Assembly: GCA_021555075.1 (NCBI GenBank)
Contig: JAKGBX010000002.1
Location: 615,001-679,000, forward strand
Direction: 5' to 3'
Source: Rhodobacteraceae bacterium LMO-JJ12
GTDB lineage: Bacteria; Pseudomonadota; Alphaproteobacteria; Rhodobacterales; Rhodobacteraceae
Length of the DNA stretch: 64,000 bases
Part shown: in pieces, positions 54,766-63,837 of the stretch
Layout of the letters: every line of letters starts with the position of its first letter
Numbering within the stretch: position 1 is the stretch's first letter
Translations under genes and position numbers: made by a program
The notes under the pieces: model-generated
Databases searched by the model: none
Told to the model about the DNA's origin: nothing
Seen by the model: only the letters and a program-made list of their open reading frames with translations

Positions 54766-55771
54766 GGCCTGCGTCCTTGGTGGGGGTGTAGGCGGGTTCG
54801 GACGGGGGCAGCAGCACTTCGCCCTCGCGCAGGCCGGAAAGCACCTCGACCATGGGGCGGCCTTCGATAACGTGCCGTTCGCCGGGGACGATGGCGCGCA
54901 GCACAGATGAGTTGCCCTGTTTCACGCTGACGAAATCGAGGCCCATGCGGGTGGCCACCAGATTGGCGGGGATAAGGAGGGCGCTTGTCTGACCGACCGG
55001 CAAGCGCACCAGCACGCGGGCATCGACGAAGCCGGCGGCGAGGTCGCCGACGTCGACATCGGCGATGACGCGGCCGTTTTCGATTAGCGGATAGACCTTG
55101 GCGAGTTTGCCGGTCAGATTTTTACCGTCTTCGCCGATCTGGATTTCATCGCCCTCGCGCAGGAAGGCGGCATGGCGTTCAGGCACGGCGAGGCGCAAGA
55201 AGAAGCCGCCGCCGCCGATCATTGCCACCACTTCGCCCGGCATGACGACCGAACCGGGTGTGACCGGGACCGAAAGAACGCGGCCCGAAATCGGCGCCAG
55301 AACGGCACCTTCGGCGGCGCGTTGTTCGATCACCTGTTTCTCGGCACCTGTCGCGACGATCTGATTTTTCAGAACGTCGACTTGTGTGCGCAGAGCGTCG
55401 AGGCGCTGTTTGGTGGTGACGCCGCGCTCAAGCAGGTCTTCGCCGCGGGTCAGTTCGGTTTGGGCATTGTCGAGTTGGGATTGCAGCGCGCCGATCTGGG
55501 CCTCGACCGCGCCGAGTTCAAGCGCGAGTTTGGCATCGTAAATCGTGGCGATCTGTTGGCCCTCGGACACGTCAGAGCCTTCCGACACATCGATTTTGGT
55601 AAGTGTACCACCGAGTCGCGCACGGGCCGGGACGGTATTTCGAGCTTCGATTTTACCGAACACCGCCTTCCATTGTGTGATTGTGGCCGTTGTGGCGACG
55701 TCTTGGGCGTTGGCGGCGCCGGTGAGCGGCAACATGAGGCCGATCAGGGCGGAAATGAGCACGATACGCAT
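54758..55771 (-). CDS. RND efflux periplasmic adaptor (membrane fusion protein)
   Basis: A 337-residue adaptor with a signal peptide (1-22), a lipoyl-type domain (VSEGSDVSEGQQIATIYDAK and APISGRVLSVPVTPGSVVMPG), an alpha-hairpin (about 85-135, ALQSQLDNAQTELTRGEDLLERG) and beta-barrel parts. It bridges the RND permease to an outer-membrane channel. Its last 8 nt overlap the permease gene. The 268-bp region 55772-56039 before it has no gene and no visible regulator. Confidence 0.9.
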   Translation of the reverse strand: MRIVLISALIGLMLPLTGAANAQDVATTATITQWKAVFGKIEARNTVPARARLGGTLTKIDVSEGSDVSEGQQIATIYDAKLALELGAVEAQIGALQSQLDNAQTELTRGEDLLERGVTTKQRLDALRTQVDVLKNQIVATGAEKQVIEQRAAEGAVLAPISGRVLSVPVTPGSVVMPGEVVAMIGGGGFFLRLAVPERHAAFLREGDEIQIGEDGKNLTGKLAKVYPLIENGRVIADVDVGDLAAGFVDARVLVRLPVGQTSALLIPANLVATRMGLDFVSVKQGNSSVLRAIVPGERHVIEGRPMVEVLSGLREGEVLLPPSEPAYTPTKDAGHD

Positions 55772-56039
55772 GGTGGATTCCCCGGGATTCTCTGGTTCTT
55801 AGGTTACATATGCAATTATTGCGATGTGATCAAGGCCTGCTTTCAGTCGGCGACCGTCCGGTCGGTTTATATTTACCGTCGGGAGTCGATTTTTGTAGAA
55901 ATAAATATCCTTATCGTGTTAATGATTTGACGGTTGCAAATGTATCTATATGTATGAGCCGAAATCCACACCGCTGTCGGGAGCGAGTTTGACAGAAGCG
56001 TGGAGCGGTGAAACGGGGAAACTTGGGAGGCGATACCGG

Positions 56040-56684
56040 ATGCGGTTTTACGGCTATTTTCGAAGCTCATCGGCGTATCGCTGTCGGATTGCGTTCAATC
56101 TCAAGCAATTGGATTATGACTTTGAGCCGGTGCACCTCAAGTCTGGGGAGCAGCAGGGCGAGGCGTATAGCGCACTTAATCCGCAAATGTTGGTTCCAAC
56201 GTTGGAAACCGACACCGGGGCGCGGCTGATCCAATCGCTGGCGATTATCGAATGGCTGGATGAGACCTATCCGGCGGTGCCGCTTTTGTCGCGTGATCCG
56301 CTGACGCGGGCGCGGGAACGTGCGTTTGCCCAGGTAATCGCGTGCGAGATCCATCCGCTGCAAAACCTGCGGGTATTGAAGTATCTGGCCGCCGAGATGG
56401 GAGTGGGTCAGGAGGGGACAAGCGCGTGGCTTAACCGGTGGTTGGGCGATGGGCTTGAGGCCTGTGAGAAGCTGTTGGCCGAGCGTGAGGACCAAACACC
56501 GTTTTGTTACGGGGAGCAGCCGGGGTTGGCGGATATCTGTTTGATACCACAGGTTTTTTCGGCAGAGCGCTTTAATGTGGATATCAGCCATCTGCCGTTG
56601 GTGAGTGAGATTTATGCCCGTGCGGGGTCTTTGCCCGCGTTTGAGCGGGCGCATCCGGCACAGCAGCCGGATTTCGAGACCTGA
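56040..56684 (+). CDS. maiA: Zeta-class GST, maleylacetoacetate isomerase-like
   Basis: A 214-residue GST. The glutathione-binding motif R-S9-S10-S11-A-Y-R-C-R-I-A matches the zeta-class SSxxxR signature. NPQMLVPTLE, SLAIIEWLDE and PGLADICLIPQVF complete it. Zeta GSTs isomerise maleylacetoacetate or maleylpyruvate in Tyr and gentisate breakdown. No other Tyr or gentisate genes are beside it; a TRAP transporter follows 45 bp later, so the substrate may be tied to what that system imports. The start is the Met at 56040; the upstream frame carries no GST similarity. Confidence 0.88.
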   Translation: MRFYGYFRSSSAYRCRIAFNLKQLDYDFEPVHLKSGEQQGEAYSALNPQMLVPTLETDTGARLIQSLAIIEWLDETYPAVPLLSRDPLTRARERAFAQVIACEIHPLQNLRVLKYLAAEMGVGQEGTSAWLNRWLGDGLEACEKLLAEREDQTPFCYGEQPGLADICLIPQVFSAERFNVDISHLPLVSEIYARAGSLPAFERAHPAQQPDFET

Positions 56685-56729
56685 GGCATAGTGCCAAAGG
56701 GTCATATTGTAAAAATGGGAGGAACTGAC

Positions 56730-57767
56730 ATGACGATTACGAGAAACTTTCTGCGCGGCGCTGCCGCTGTGGCGATTGTAGCGGCCAGCGGCATGGCCGC
56801 GATGGCGCAGGAGGTGACATTGAAGATGCACCAATTCCTGCCGCCGCAGGCAAACGTGCCCAAGCTGGTTCTGGATGTGTGGGCCGACAAGGTCGAGAAA
56901 GACAGCGAAGGCCGCATCAAGATCGACCGTTTTGGCGCGATGGCGCTGGGGGGCAAGCCGCCCGAGCTGATTGACCAGGCGATTGATGGCGCGGTTGATA
57001 TCGTGTGGTCGGTGAACGGGTTCACGCCGGGCCGCTTCCCCCGCACCGAAGTTTTTGAACTGCCCTTCATGGTCAGCGATGCGCGCGCCGCGTCTTCGGC
57101 CTATTGGCAGATGTTCGAAGAGCATATGAAAGACACAGACTTCAAAGATCTGAAGATTTTGGGGGCCTGGGTGCATGGCCCCGGTATGCTGCACACCAAA
57201 GAGCCGGTGGCAAAGCCGTCTGACCTGAATGGTATGAAGATTCGCGGCGGGTCGCGGTTGGTGAACCAGCTTCTGGAAACTCTGGGGGCGACACCGATCG
57301 GCATGCCGGTCACGGCGGTTCCCGAAGGGCTGTCCAAAGGTGTGCTGGATGGCACGACGATTCCGTGGGAAGTTACGGCGGCTCTGAAAGTGTCGGAACT
57401 GGTCGGCAACCACACGGAATTTGATGGCGCGGCGATCTATGACATGACCTTTGTCATGGCGATGAACAAAGCGAAATATGAGAGCCTGCCTGATGATCTG
57501 AAAAAGGTGATCGACGACAACTCGGGCCTCGAATTCTCGATCTTTGCGGGTGGTGTAATGCAGGACATGGATGCACCGGCGCGCAAAATCGCTGTGGACC
57601 GGGGCAACAATATCGTTACCGTTACAGCCGAAGACGCGAAAGAATGGGACGCAATTGCCAAGCCGATTTATGATCAGTGGATCGCGGATGTGGCGGACAA
57701 GGGCATCGACGGTCAGGCAATGATCGACGAGGCGCGTGCGCTGATGCAAGCTTATGAGGCCAAGTGA
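56730..57767 (+). CDS. TRAP transporter substrate-binding protein (DctP family)
   Basis: A 345-residue periplasmic protein with a signal peptide (about 1-27, AAAVAIVAASGMAAMAQ). MKIRGGSRLVNQLLETLGATPIGMPVTAVPEGLSKGVLDG holds the conserved ligand-carboxylate Arg and the downstream binding helix. It captures an organic acid and docks to DctQM. GGGAGGA precedes the Met at 56730, which decides the start over an in-frame ATG at 56691. The order P-Q-M on one strand is standard. Confidence 0.93.
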   Translation: MTITRNFLRGAAAVAIVAASGMAAMAQEVTLKMHQFLPPQANVPKLVLDVWADKVEKDSEGRIKIDRFGAMALGGKPPELIDQAIDGAVDIVWSVNGFTPGRFPRTEVFELPFMVSDARAASSAYWQMFEEHMKDTDFKDLKILGAWVHGPGMLHTKEPVAKPSDLNGMKIRGGSRLVNQLLETLGATPIGMPVTAVPEGLSKGVLDGTTIPWEVTAALKVSELVGNHTEFDGAAIYDMTFVMAMNKAKYESLPDDLKKVIDDNSGLEFSIFAGGVMQDMDAPARKIAVDRGNNIVTVTAEDAKEWDAIAKPIYDQWIADVADKGIDGQAMIDEARALMQAYEAK

Positions 57768-57914
57768 GCCTAGCCGTCAGGAAAAACGGCTTCTGAGGCG
57801 TCAGGGCGTTTTGGGCTGATGATAGAACGGGCCGCAAGGCATTTACCTTGCGGCCCGTGCAATTGACAAGCGATGCATCCGCTGGGTCGGGGGCAAAATA
57901 AGGGGAGGAAGAAC

Positions 57915-58502
57915 GTGCAGCTACATCGAACGATGCTGTTTCTGGCGCGATTCATGGCAATCTTGGGCGGAATAGTTCTGTCGTTTCTGGTGATCCTGAC
58001 ATGCGTGTCGGTGCTGGGCCGAGGGATCAATACGTTTTTGCATTCCGATATGATGCAGGGATCGATGCAAGGTCTGGCCGAGACGCTTCTGGCCACGGGG
58101 ATTGGCCCGGTTCAGGGGGACTATGAACTGGTCGAGGCGGGTATTGCTTTCGCCATTTTTGCCTTCCTGCCGCTGTGTCAGATCACTGCCGGGCATGCCT
58201 CGGTCGATATTTTCACCTCTCGATTTCCCAAACGGGCGAACCGGCTCATTCAGATGGTTGTCGAGTTCATTTTCGCGGCTGTTCTGGTTCTGATCGCTTG
58301 GCGGCTCTATGAGGGCATGATGTCGAAGATGAGTTATAACGAGACGACCTTCCTGTTGCAGTTTCCGATCTGGTGGGCCTATGCGGTCAGCCTTGTTGCC
58401 GCTGTTCTGGCGGCAATTGTCGGGGTCTATATGGCTGTTGTGCGGATCATCGAATTTTTCACCATGCGCACAATCGTGTCGGCGGCGGAGGTAGACCATT
58501 GA
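57915..58502 (+). CDS. TRAP transporter small permease (DctQ family)
   Basis: A 195-residue membrane protein of four helices with the usual DctQ plan; QITAGHASVDIFTSRFPKRANR lies in the conserved central part. The start is GTG at 57915 after GGGAGGA. A 147-nt spacer, mostly hairpin-prone, separates it from dctP. Its stop overlaps the TTG start of the large permease. Confidence 0.88.
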   Translation: MQLHRTMLFLARFMAILGGIVLSFLVILTCVSVLGRGINTFLHSDMMQGSMQGLAETLLATGIGPVQGDYELVEAGIAFAIFAFLPLCQITAGHASVDIFTSRFPKRANRLIQMVVEFIFAAVLVLIAWRLYEGMMSKMSYNETTFLLQFPIWWAYAVSLVAAVLAAIVGVYMAVVRIIEFFTMRTIVSAAEVDH

Positions 58503-59821
58503 CCAATTTTGAGATCGGGTTGACTTCGTTCCCTGTGCTTTTGATGCTGATTTTTCTACGCGTGCCGATTGGGCTTGCGATGTTTTTGGTGGGGCTGTTC
58601 GGGCTTTATCTGGTGACGGGTGGGTGGAACATGGCGCTGTCGCGTCTGAAGTCCGAAACCTATACGACGTTTTCGTCTTATTCGCTGTCGATTGTGCCGA
58701 TGTTTCTTTTGATGGGGCATTTTGCAACGCTGGGCGGTATGAGTACCGCGCTGTTCAAGGCGGCCGAGAGTTGGCTGGGGCATCGGCGCGGCGGGGTTGC
58801 CATGGCAGCGGTTGGCGCTTGTGCGGGCTTTGGCTCGATCTGCGGATCGTCGCTGGCGACGGCGGCCACGATGAGTCAGGTCGCTCTTCCTGAGCTGCGC
58901 CGCTATGGCTATTCCGGGGGCTTTTCGACCGCGACCTTGGCGGCGGGCGGCACGCTGGGGATTTTGATTCCGCCGAGTGTGATTTTGGTGATCTATGCCA
59001 TTCTGACCGAGCAGAACATCGCCAAGCTGTTTCTGGCGGCGTTCATTCCCGGCCTTCTGGCGGCAATCGGGTATATCATCACGATTTCGATCTATGTGCG
59101 GATCCATCCCGATGCGGCGGGTACGCGCGAACCGATACCTTATTCCGAACGGTTTCGAGCGCTGGTTGATGTTTGGCCTGTTCTGCTGGTGTTCTTTCTG
59201 GTGGTCGGGGGGATTTACCTTGGCTGGTTCACACCGACGGAAGGTGCGGCGGTGGGCGCGTTTGGTACCGGGCTGATTGCCTTCCTCAACGGTGGGTTGC
59301 GCCGCGTGACGATCATCGAGAGTTTTCTCGCAACTGGTCGCTCAACCGCGATGATCTTTTTCATCGTGTTGGGCGCGGCGTTTTACAATGGCTTTCTGGC
59401 GCTCACCCAGGTGCCGCAGGAATTAGCCGAATTCGTTAGCGCGCTGGGCTATTCGCCTTGGGTGATTTTGGCGATTATCCTGTCGCTTTATCTTGTGTTT
59501 GGGTGTGTCATGGACAGCTTGAGCATGATCCTGCTGACCATTCCGATCTTCTTTCCGATCATCAGCCAGCTTGATTTCGGGATGACGCTGGAAGAGACCG
59601 CGATCTGGTTCGGGATCATTGTTCTGATCGTTGTCGAGGTCGGGCTGATCACGCCGCCGGTGGGGATGAACCTGTTTGTCATCAACTCGATGGATCGCAC
59701 CACGCCGATGGTCGAGACCTATCGTGCGGTGATGTATTTCGTCGCCTCGGATATCGTGCGCGTGATCATCCTGATCGCGTTCCCGTCGATCACCCTGTTC
59801 TTGTTGCGCATATTGCATTGA
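58499..59821 (+). CDS. TRAP transporter large permease (DctM family)
   Basis: A 440-residue permease of about 12 segments. GFGSICGSSLATAATMSQVALPELRRYGYS near 110-140 and ILIPPSVILVIYAILTEQNIAKLF near 160 are DctM signatures, and VVEVGLITPPVGMNLFVINSM recurs in the second half. Start is TTG at 58499, overlapping the DctQ stop (TTGA). Together with DctP it forms a Na+-driven organic acid importer. Confidence 0.92.
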   Translation: MTNFEIGLTSFPVLLMLIFLRVPIGLAMFLVGLFGLYLVTGGWNMALSRLKSETYTTFSSYSLSIVPMFLLMGHFATLGGMSTALFKAAESWLGHRRGGVAMAAVGACAGFGSICGSSLATAATMSQVALPELRRYGYSGGFSTATLAAGGTLGILIPPSVILVIYAILTEQNIAKLFLAAFIPGLLAAIGYIITISIYVRIHPDAAGTREPIPYSERFRALVDVWPVLLVFFLVVGGIYLGWFTPTEGAAVGAFGTGLIAFLNGGLRRVTIIESFLATGRSTAMIFFIVLGAAFYNGFLALTQVPQELAEFVSALGYSPWVILAIILSLYLVFGCVMDSLSMILLTIPIFFPIISQLDFGMTLEETAIWFGIIVLIVVEVGLITPPVGMNLFVINSMDRTTPMVETYRAVMYFVASDIVRVIILIAFPSITLFLLRILH

Positions 59822-59873
59822 CGACAGACGGGTGTGGGGGCAGACTCGCTCCCTGCGTAGACTGAAAAGCTTA

Positions 59874-59906
59874 CAAGGGGGCCGCTTCATCGCGGCCCCT
59901 TGCTTA
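59874..59906 (+). terminator. Terminator after the TRAP operon
   Basis: CAAGGGGGCCGC (59874-59885) pairs with GCGGCCCCTTG (59892-59902) with one bulged G; a short pyrimidine-rich tail follows. Confidence 0.7.
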
Positions 59907-59967
59907 TATATTCCGAAAATGAGATATAACTTGCGAATCGAATGACTGGTAGTCGAAAGGGCGCGCC

Positions 59968-60945
59968 ATGAGTGATGCAGCGGTTATAATGCCTGAGCGT
60001 GGATTGAAGCATTACCCCGTGCCGCTTTTCGGCATGGTGATGGGGTTGGCGGGGTTGGCGCTGGCCATGCATGCGGCTGAAAGCGCCTTTGGCTGGGGCG
60101 GGCAGATGTCGAACCTGTTTTATTGCTTCACCTGCGCCGTCTTTGTGCTGATCTCTGCCGGATACCTTGCCAAGATGGTGATCTATCCCGGCGCGGTGGT
60201 AGCGGAATGGCGTCATCCCGTACGGTTGAGCTTCTTCCCGGCGATAGCGATTTCGCTGTTGTTGTTGGCCACGGCGACGCTGGAGCGCAATATCGCTCTG
60301 GCCGGGGGGCTGTGGATGGCGGGTGCGGCGCTGCAATTCGTGCTGACGATTGCGGTGGTCAGTAACTGGATCGGCACGCGTAGCTTTCAGCATGGCATGC
60401 TCAACCCGGCCTGGTTCATTCCGGCGGTGGGCAATGTGATCGTGCCGATTGCGGGCGTGCCGTTGGGATTTGTCGAACTGAGTTGGTATTTCATGTCCGT
60501 TGGGCTGATCTTCTGGATCGTGCTGTTGACGCTGGTGATCAACCGGTTGGTGTTTCACGATCCGATGCCGTCGCGGTTGCAGCCGTCGCTGGTTATCCTG
60601 ATCGCGCCGCCTGCGGTCGCATTCGTGGCGTGGCTGCGGCTCAATGGTGGAGAGATCGACCCGTTTGCGCAGATCCTGATCAACGGGTCGTATTTCTTTA
60701 CGGCGCTTGTTTTGGTGCAATTGCCGCGCATCCTCAAGCTTGAGTTCGCAATCAGCTTCTGGGCGCTGAGCTTTCCGTTCGCTGCAGTGACGATCGCAAG
60801 TTTCCGTTTTGCGGCGCTGAGCGGGTCAGATATCCATCGGCTGATGGGTGGGGGGCTGTTGGCGGTGCTATGCCTGATCATCGTGGGGCTTCTGGTGCGC
60901 ACCACCAAGGCGGCTATTGATGGCAAGATCTGCATTTCCGAATAA
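59968..60945 (+). CDS. SLAC1/TehA family anion channel-like membrane protein
   Basis: A 325-residue protein of about ten membrane helices. The opening HYPVPLFGMVMGLAGLALAMHAAE and the NPAWFIPAVGNVIVPIAGVPLG segment match the TehA/SLAC1 (voltage-dependent anion channel) family, which moves nitrate, chloride, sulfite or organic acids. The Phe gate residue cannot be confirmed by eye. It lies between the TRAP operon and the enamidase-like gene on the same strand, with a terminator before it, so it may start a separate transcript. Confidence 0.85.
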   Translation: MSDAAVIMPERGLKHYPVPLFGMVMGLAGLALAMHAAESAFGWGGQMSNLFYCFTCAVFVLISAGYLAKMVIYPGAVVAEWRHPVRLSFFPAIAISLLLLATATLERNIALAGGLWMAGAALQFVLTIAVVSNWIGTRSFQHGMLNPAWFIPAVGNVIVPIAGVPLGFVELSWYFMSVGLIFWIVLLTLVINRLVFHDPMPSRLQPSLVILIAPPAVAFVAWLRLNGGEIDPFAQILINGSYFFTALVLVQLPRILKLEFAISFWALSFPFAAVTIASFRFAALSGSDIHRLMGGGLLAVLCLIIVGLLVRTTKAAIDGKICISE

Positions 60946-61067
60946 TGCCGTAAGCGCGCGCGACGCGGGGTCTGTAAGTCGATTTGATGTGAATTTCGCC
61001 AGCGAAGGCTTGACGCGGGTGCCTCTCCGTTTGCACACTAACGAATAACGCAAAGGAGGATTTGCAG

Positions 61068-62246
61068 ATGGCAAAACTGGTGATCCGCAATATCGGGATG
61101 ATTCTGTCGGGGAAGATGGAAGCGCCGATTCTCGATGGTGATTGTGTGGTGGCCGTGGATGGCAAAATTACCGCCATCGGCTATGAGAAAGACATTGATT
61201 GCGAAGGCGCCGACACCGAGGTTGATGCCCATGGCGTGACCATTGCACCGGGGCTGATCGACAGTCATGTGCATCCGGTGGTGGGGGATTACACGCCGCG
61301 CCAGCAACAGGTTAACTGGATCGATTCGACGCTGCATGGCGGTGTCACCACGCTGATCTCGGCCGGCGAGGTGCATATGCCGGGGCGCCCCAAGGATATC
61401 GTGGGCCTCAAGGCGATGGCGATCGCGGCGCAGCGCTGGTACGAGAATTTCCGCCCCTCGGGTATGAAGGTGATGGCCGGTGCGCCCGTGCTTGAAGAAG
61501 GCATGGTCGAGGATGATTTCAAAGACATGGCCGCCGCAGGCGTGACGCTTCTGGGCGAGGTCGGACTTGGCACGGTCAAGGATGGCAAGACCGCGAAACA
61601 GATGGTTGATTGGGCGCGCAAATACGGCATTCAGAGCACGATTCACACGGGTGGGCCGAGCATACCCGGCTCGGGGCTGATTGATGCGGATATGGTGCTG
61701 GAAACCGGCACGGATGTGATCGGCCATATCAATGGCGGGCATTCGGCGCTGCCTGACGATCAGATCATGTGCCTGTGCGAAAGCTGCACCGCGGGTCTTG
61801 AGATCGTGCATAACGGCAACGAACGCGCTGCCTTGCTGACGCTGAACACAGCGCGCGAGCTGAAACAGATGGATCGGATTATCCTGGGCACCGATGGCCC
61901 GGCGGGCTCTGGTGTGCAACCCTTGGGGATCTTGCGGATGGTGGCCATGCTCTCATCGCTGGGTGACGTTCCGGCCGAGGTGGCGTTCTGCTTTGCCAAT
62001 GGCAACACGGCGCGCCAGCGCGAACTCGATCAGGGGTTGATGGAAGTGGGGCGCGCCGCCGATTTTGTGCTGATGGACCAGGCCCAGCATGCGCCGGGCA
62101 AGAATATGCTCGAATCGGTGCAACTGGGTAATCTGCCGGGCGTGGGGATGACCGTGATTGATGGTGCGGTGCGAAGCTTGCGCAGTCGTAACACCCCGCC
62201 CGCCACGCGCCTGCCGGAGATCACCAAAGGGCGTCTGACTGCCTGA
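61068..62246 (+). CDS. Enamidase-like amidohydrolase
   Basis: A 392-residue binuclear amidohydrolase. The metal-site segment GLIDSHVHPVVGDYTPRQ (HxH at 67-69), LLGEVGLGTV near 165, IHTGGPSIPGS near 200, HINGG near 225, PLGILR near 290 and SRNTPPATR at the end match, from my memory of the family, the enamidase of Eubacterium barkeri nicotinate fermentation. That enzyme opens 1,4,5,6-tetrahydro-6-oxonicotinate to 2-formylglutarate and ammonia. AAAGGAGG gives a strong start at 61068 (the TTG two codons earlier is rejected). The real substrate here is inference. Confidence 0.8.
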   Translation: MAKLVIRNIGMILSGKMEAPILDGDCVVAVDGKITAIGYEKDIDCEGADTEVDAHGVTIAPGLIDSHVHPVVGDYTPRQQQVNWIDSTLHGGVTTLISAGEVHMPGRPKDIVGLKAMAIAAQRWYENFRPSGMKVMAGAPVLEEGMVEDDFKDMAAAGVTLLGEVGLGTVKDGKTAKQMVDWARKYGIQSTIHTGGPSIPGSGLIDADMVLETGTDVIGHINGGHSALPDDQIMCLCESCTAGLEIVHNGNERAALLTLNTARELKQMDRIILGTDGPAGSGVQPLGILRMVAMLSSLGDVPAEVAFCFANGNTARQRELDQGLMEVGRAADFVLMDQAQHAPGKNMLESVQLGNLPGVGMTVIDGAVRSLRSRNTPPATRLPEITKGRLTA

Positions 62247-62252
62247 CGATGC

Positions 62253-62275
62253 GCTTCATCTTGCCCAAAATATCC
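62253..62275 (-). repeat. Dispersed repeat (GGATATTTTGGGCAAGATGAAGC), copy
   Basis: On the minus strand the 23 bases are identical to 38671-38693 after hemF. It lies just after the enamidase-like gene; further small hairpins follow up to 62402. Confidence 0.85.
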
Positions 62276-62402
62276 ACCGCGCAACGCTGCCACAGGTGCG
62301 CGGCTTGCAATTTGGGCAGACCAGTGGACTTTGACTGGGGCCGAGCGGAGCGAGGCCCCCCGCGACGCCGTTAGGCGGCGCAACCCCTCGGGTGCGCCCG
62401 TT

Positions 62403-63719
62403 TTAGCGAATGTACCGCGCCGGGGAATAGGGCGTCATGTCGAGATTGGGGCGGTGCCCCGAAATCATCTGCGCAAGCATCCGACCGGTTTTGGGACCGC
62501 CGGTCAAACCAACATGATGATGTCCGAAACCGACCCAGGCGCCCTTGAGTCCTGGCACTTCGCCGATGGCGGGGATCGAATCGGCGGGGGCGGGTCGGTG
62601 ACCCATCCATTCGGTTTCTTGTGCCCAGCTCAGATTGGGTAACACCCGCGCGAGATGGCGGCGCAACATCGCCGTGGGCGCTTTGGAGGCAGGGGCGTCA
62701 AGACCGCCAAGCTCGACCACGCCGGCAAGGCGCAGGCGGCCTTCCATCGGGGTCATCACGAATTTACCCGCCGCCACCATGACCGGAGAGCGCGGCATCG
62801 CCGAGGGCTGCCAAAGCTCGACATGATAGCCCCGCTCGGTTTCCAGCGGCACATTGAGGCCAAGCTTGGCGCCGAGTGCCTTTGACCACGCGCCGGTGGC
62901 CAGCACGACACCGTCGCAGGGGATCGTCTCGCCACCTCCGCGCACGCCGGTGATGCGTCCGTTGGCTTGGGCGAAATCGGTGACGGTGGCCTTGATCATC
63001 TTTGCGCCATTGGCCAGCGCATGCGCGGCGAGGGCTTTGACATAGGCGCCCGGGTCGCTGATCCGCCCGTGATCGCCGAGACGCGCGGCAAAGCCGACCT
63101 TGTCAGAGAAAATCGGATCGTAGCGTGCTAGCGCGTCGCGCTCTAACTCGTCCCATTCAAAGCCGAGTTCGCGACGGACCTGCCAGCTAAAGGCGTCATG
63201 GGCGAAATCGGCGCGGTCGCGGTAGAGGAAGAGGTAATCCGAAGGCACGATCCAGCGCTCGGCGCCAGTGCTTTCGGCCAAAGCCAGATGATCGTTGAGG
63301 CTGTCACCGATCACGCCTTTGAGCGCCGCAGCGATACGGCGGGCCTCGGCGGCGGTGGCATGGGAGAGGAATTTGGCGAGCCAGGGCATGAGCCGGGGCA
63401 GGTAGCCCCATTTCATGAACAACGGCTGATCGCGCCCAAGCAGCATGCCGGGGGCTTTCAGCATCAGACCCGGTTCTGTCACCGGCACCACGGCGCAGGA
63501 GGCCAGAAGCCCAGCATTGCCATAGCTTGCGGCCTCGCCCGCCTGCGTCTCGCGTTCGATCAGCAAGACCTTGTGACCGGCGCGTTGCAGCCAGATCGCG
63601 GTTGAAACTCCGACGATACCGGCCCCGATGATGGCAATGGTTTTTGGCTGATCCTGCAAGACGCGCGCTCCCTTGGTGGCGTGTTCAACGTGACGCGGGT
63701 AGCGCGGTTTTTCAAACAT
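62403..63719 (-). CDS. FAD-dependent D-amino acid dehydrogenase-like oxidoreductase
   Basis: A 438-residue DAO/DadA-family flavoprotein. TIAIIGAGIVGVSTAIWLQRAGHKVLLIE holds the GxGxxG FAD-binding loop, GEAASYGNAGLL follows, and WMGHRPAPADSIPAIGEVP and GFGHHHVGLTGG lie in the C-terminal half. It oxidises D-amino acids or related amines and reduces a quinone. The Met at 63719 gives a 36-residue leader before the FAD loop; a start nearer the loop (63661 region) is possible. It is convergent with the enamidase-like gene. Confidence 0.86.
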   Translation of the reverse strand: MFEKPRYPRHVEHATKGARVLQDQPKTIAIIGAGIVGVSTAIWLQRAGHKVLLIERETQAGEAASYGNAGLLASCAVVPVTEPGLMLKAPGMLLGRDQPLFMKWGYLPRLMPWLAKFLSHATAAEARRIAAALKGVIGDSLNDHLALAESTGAERWIVPSDYLFLYRDRADFAHDAFSWQVRRELGFEWDELERDALARYDPIFSDKVGFAARLGDHGRISDPGAYVKALAAHALANGAKMIKATVTDFAQANGRITGVRGGGETIPCDGVVLATGAWSKALGAKLGLNVPLETERGYHVELWQPSAMPRSPVMVAAGKFVMTPMEGRLRLAGVVELGGLDAPASKAPTAMLRRHLARVLPNLSWAQETEWMGHRPAPADSIPAIGEVPGLKGAWVGFGHHHVGLTGGPKTGRMLAQMISGHRPNLDMTPYSPARYIR

Positions 63720-63837
63720 GATCTGGGCCGGTGCGCAATTTTGCAGGGTCGCCGTGACCGGCGCGGCCCTTGGAATCGGTGCGTACTGGTAGTATCGAGT
63801 TTGAGAGATGCGGCGAACAGATGGACGGAGGTGGCAC

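Noticed and set aside
56067-57749. 560-residue open frame antisense to the GST and TRAP binding-protein genes
   Set aside because: It spans two real genes on the other strand and has no domain; chance frame.
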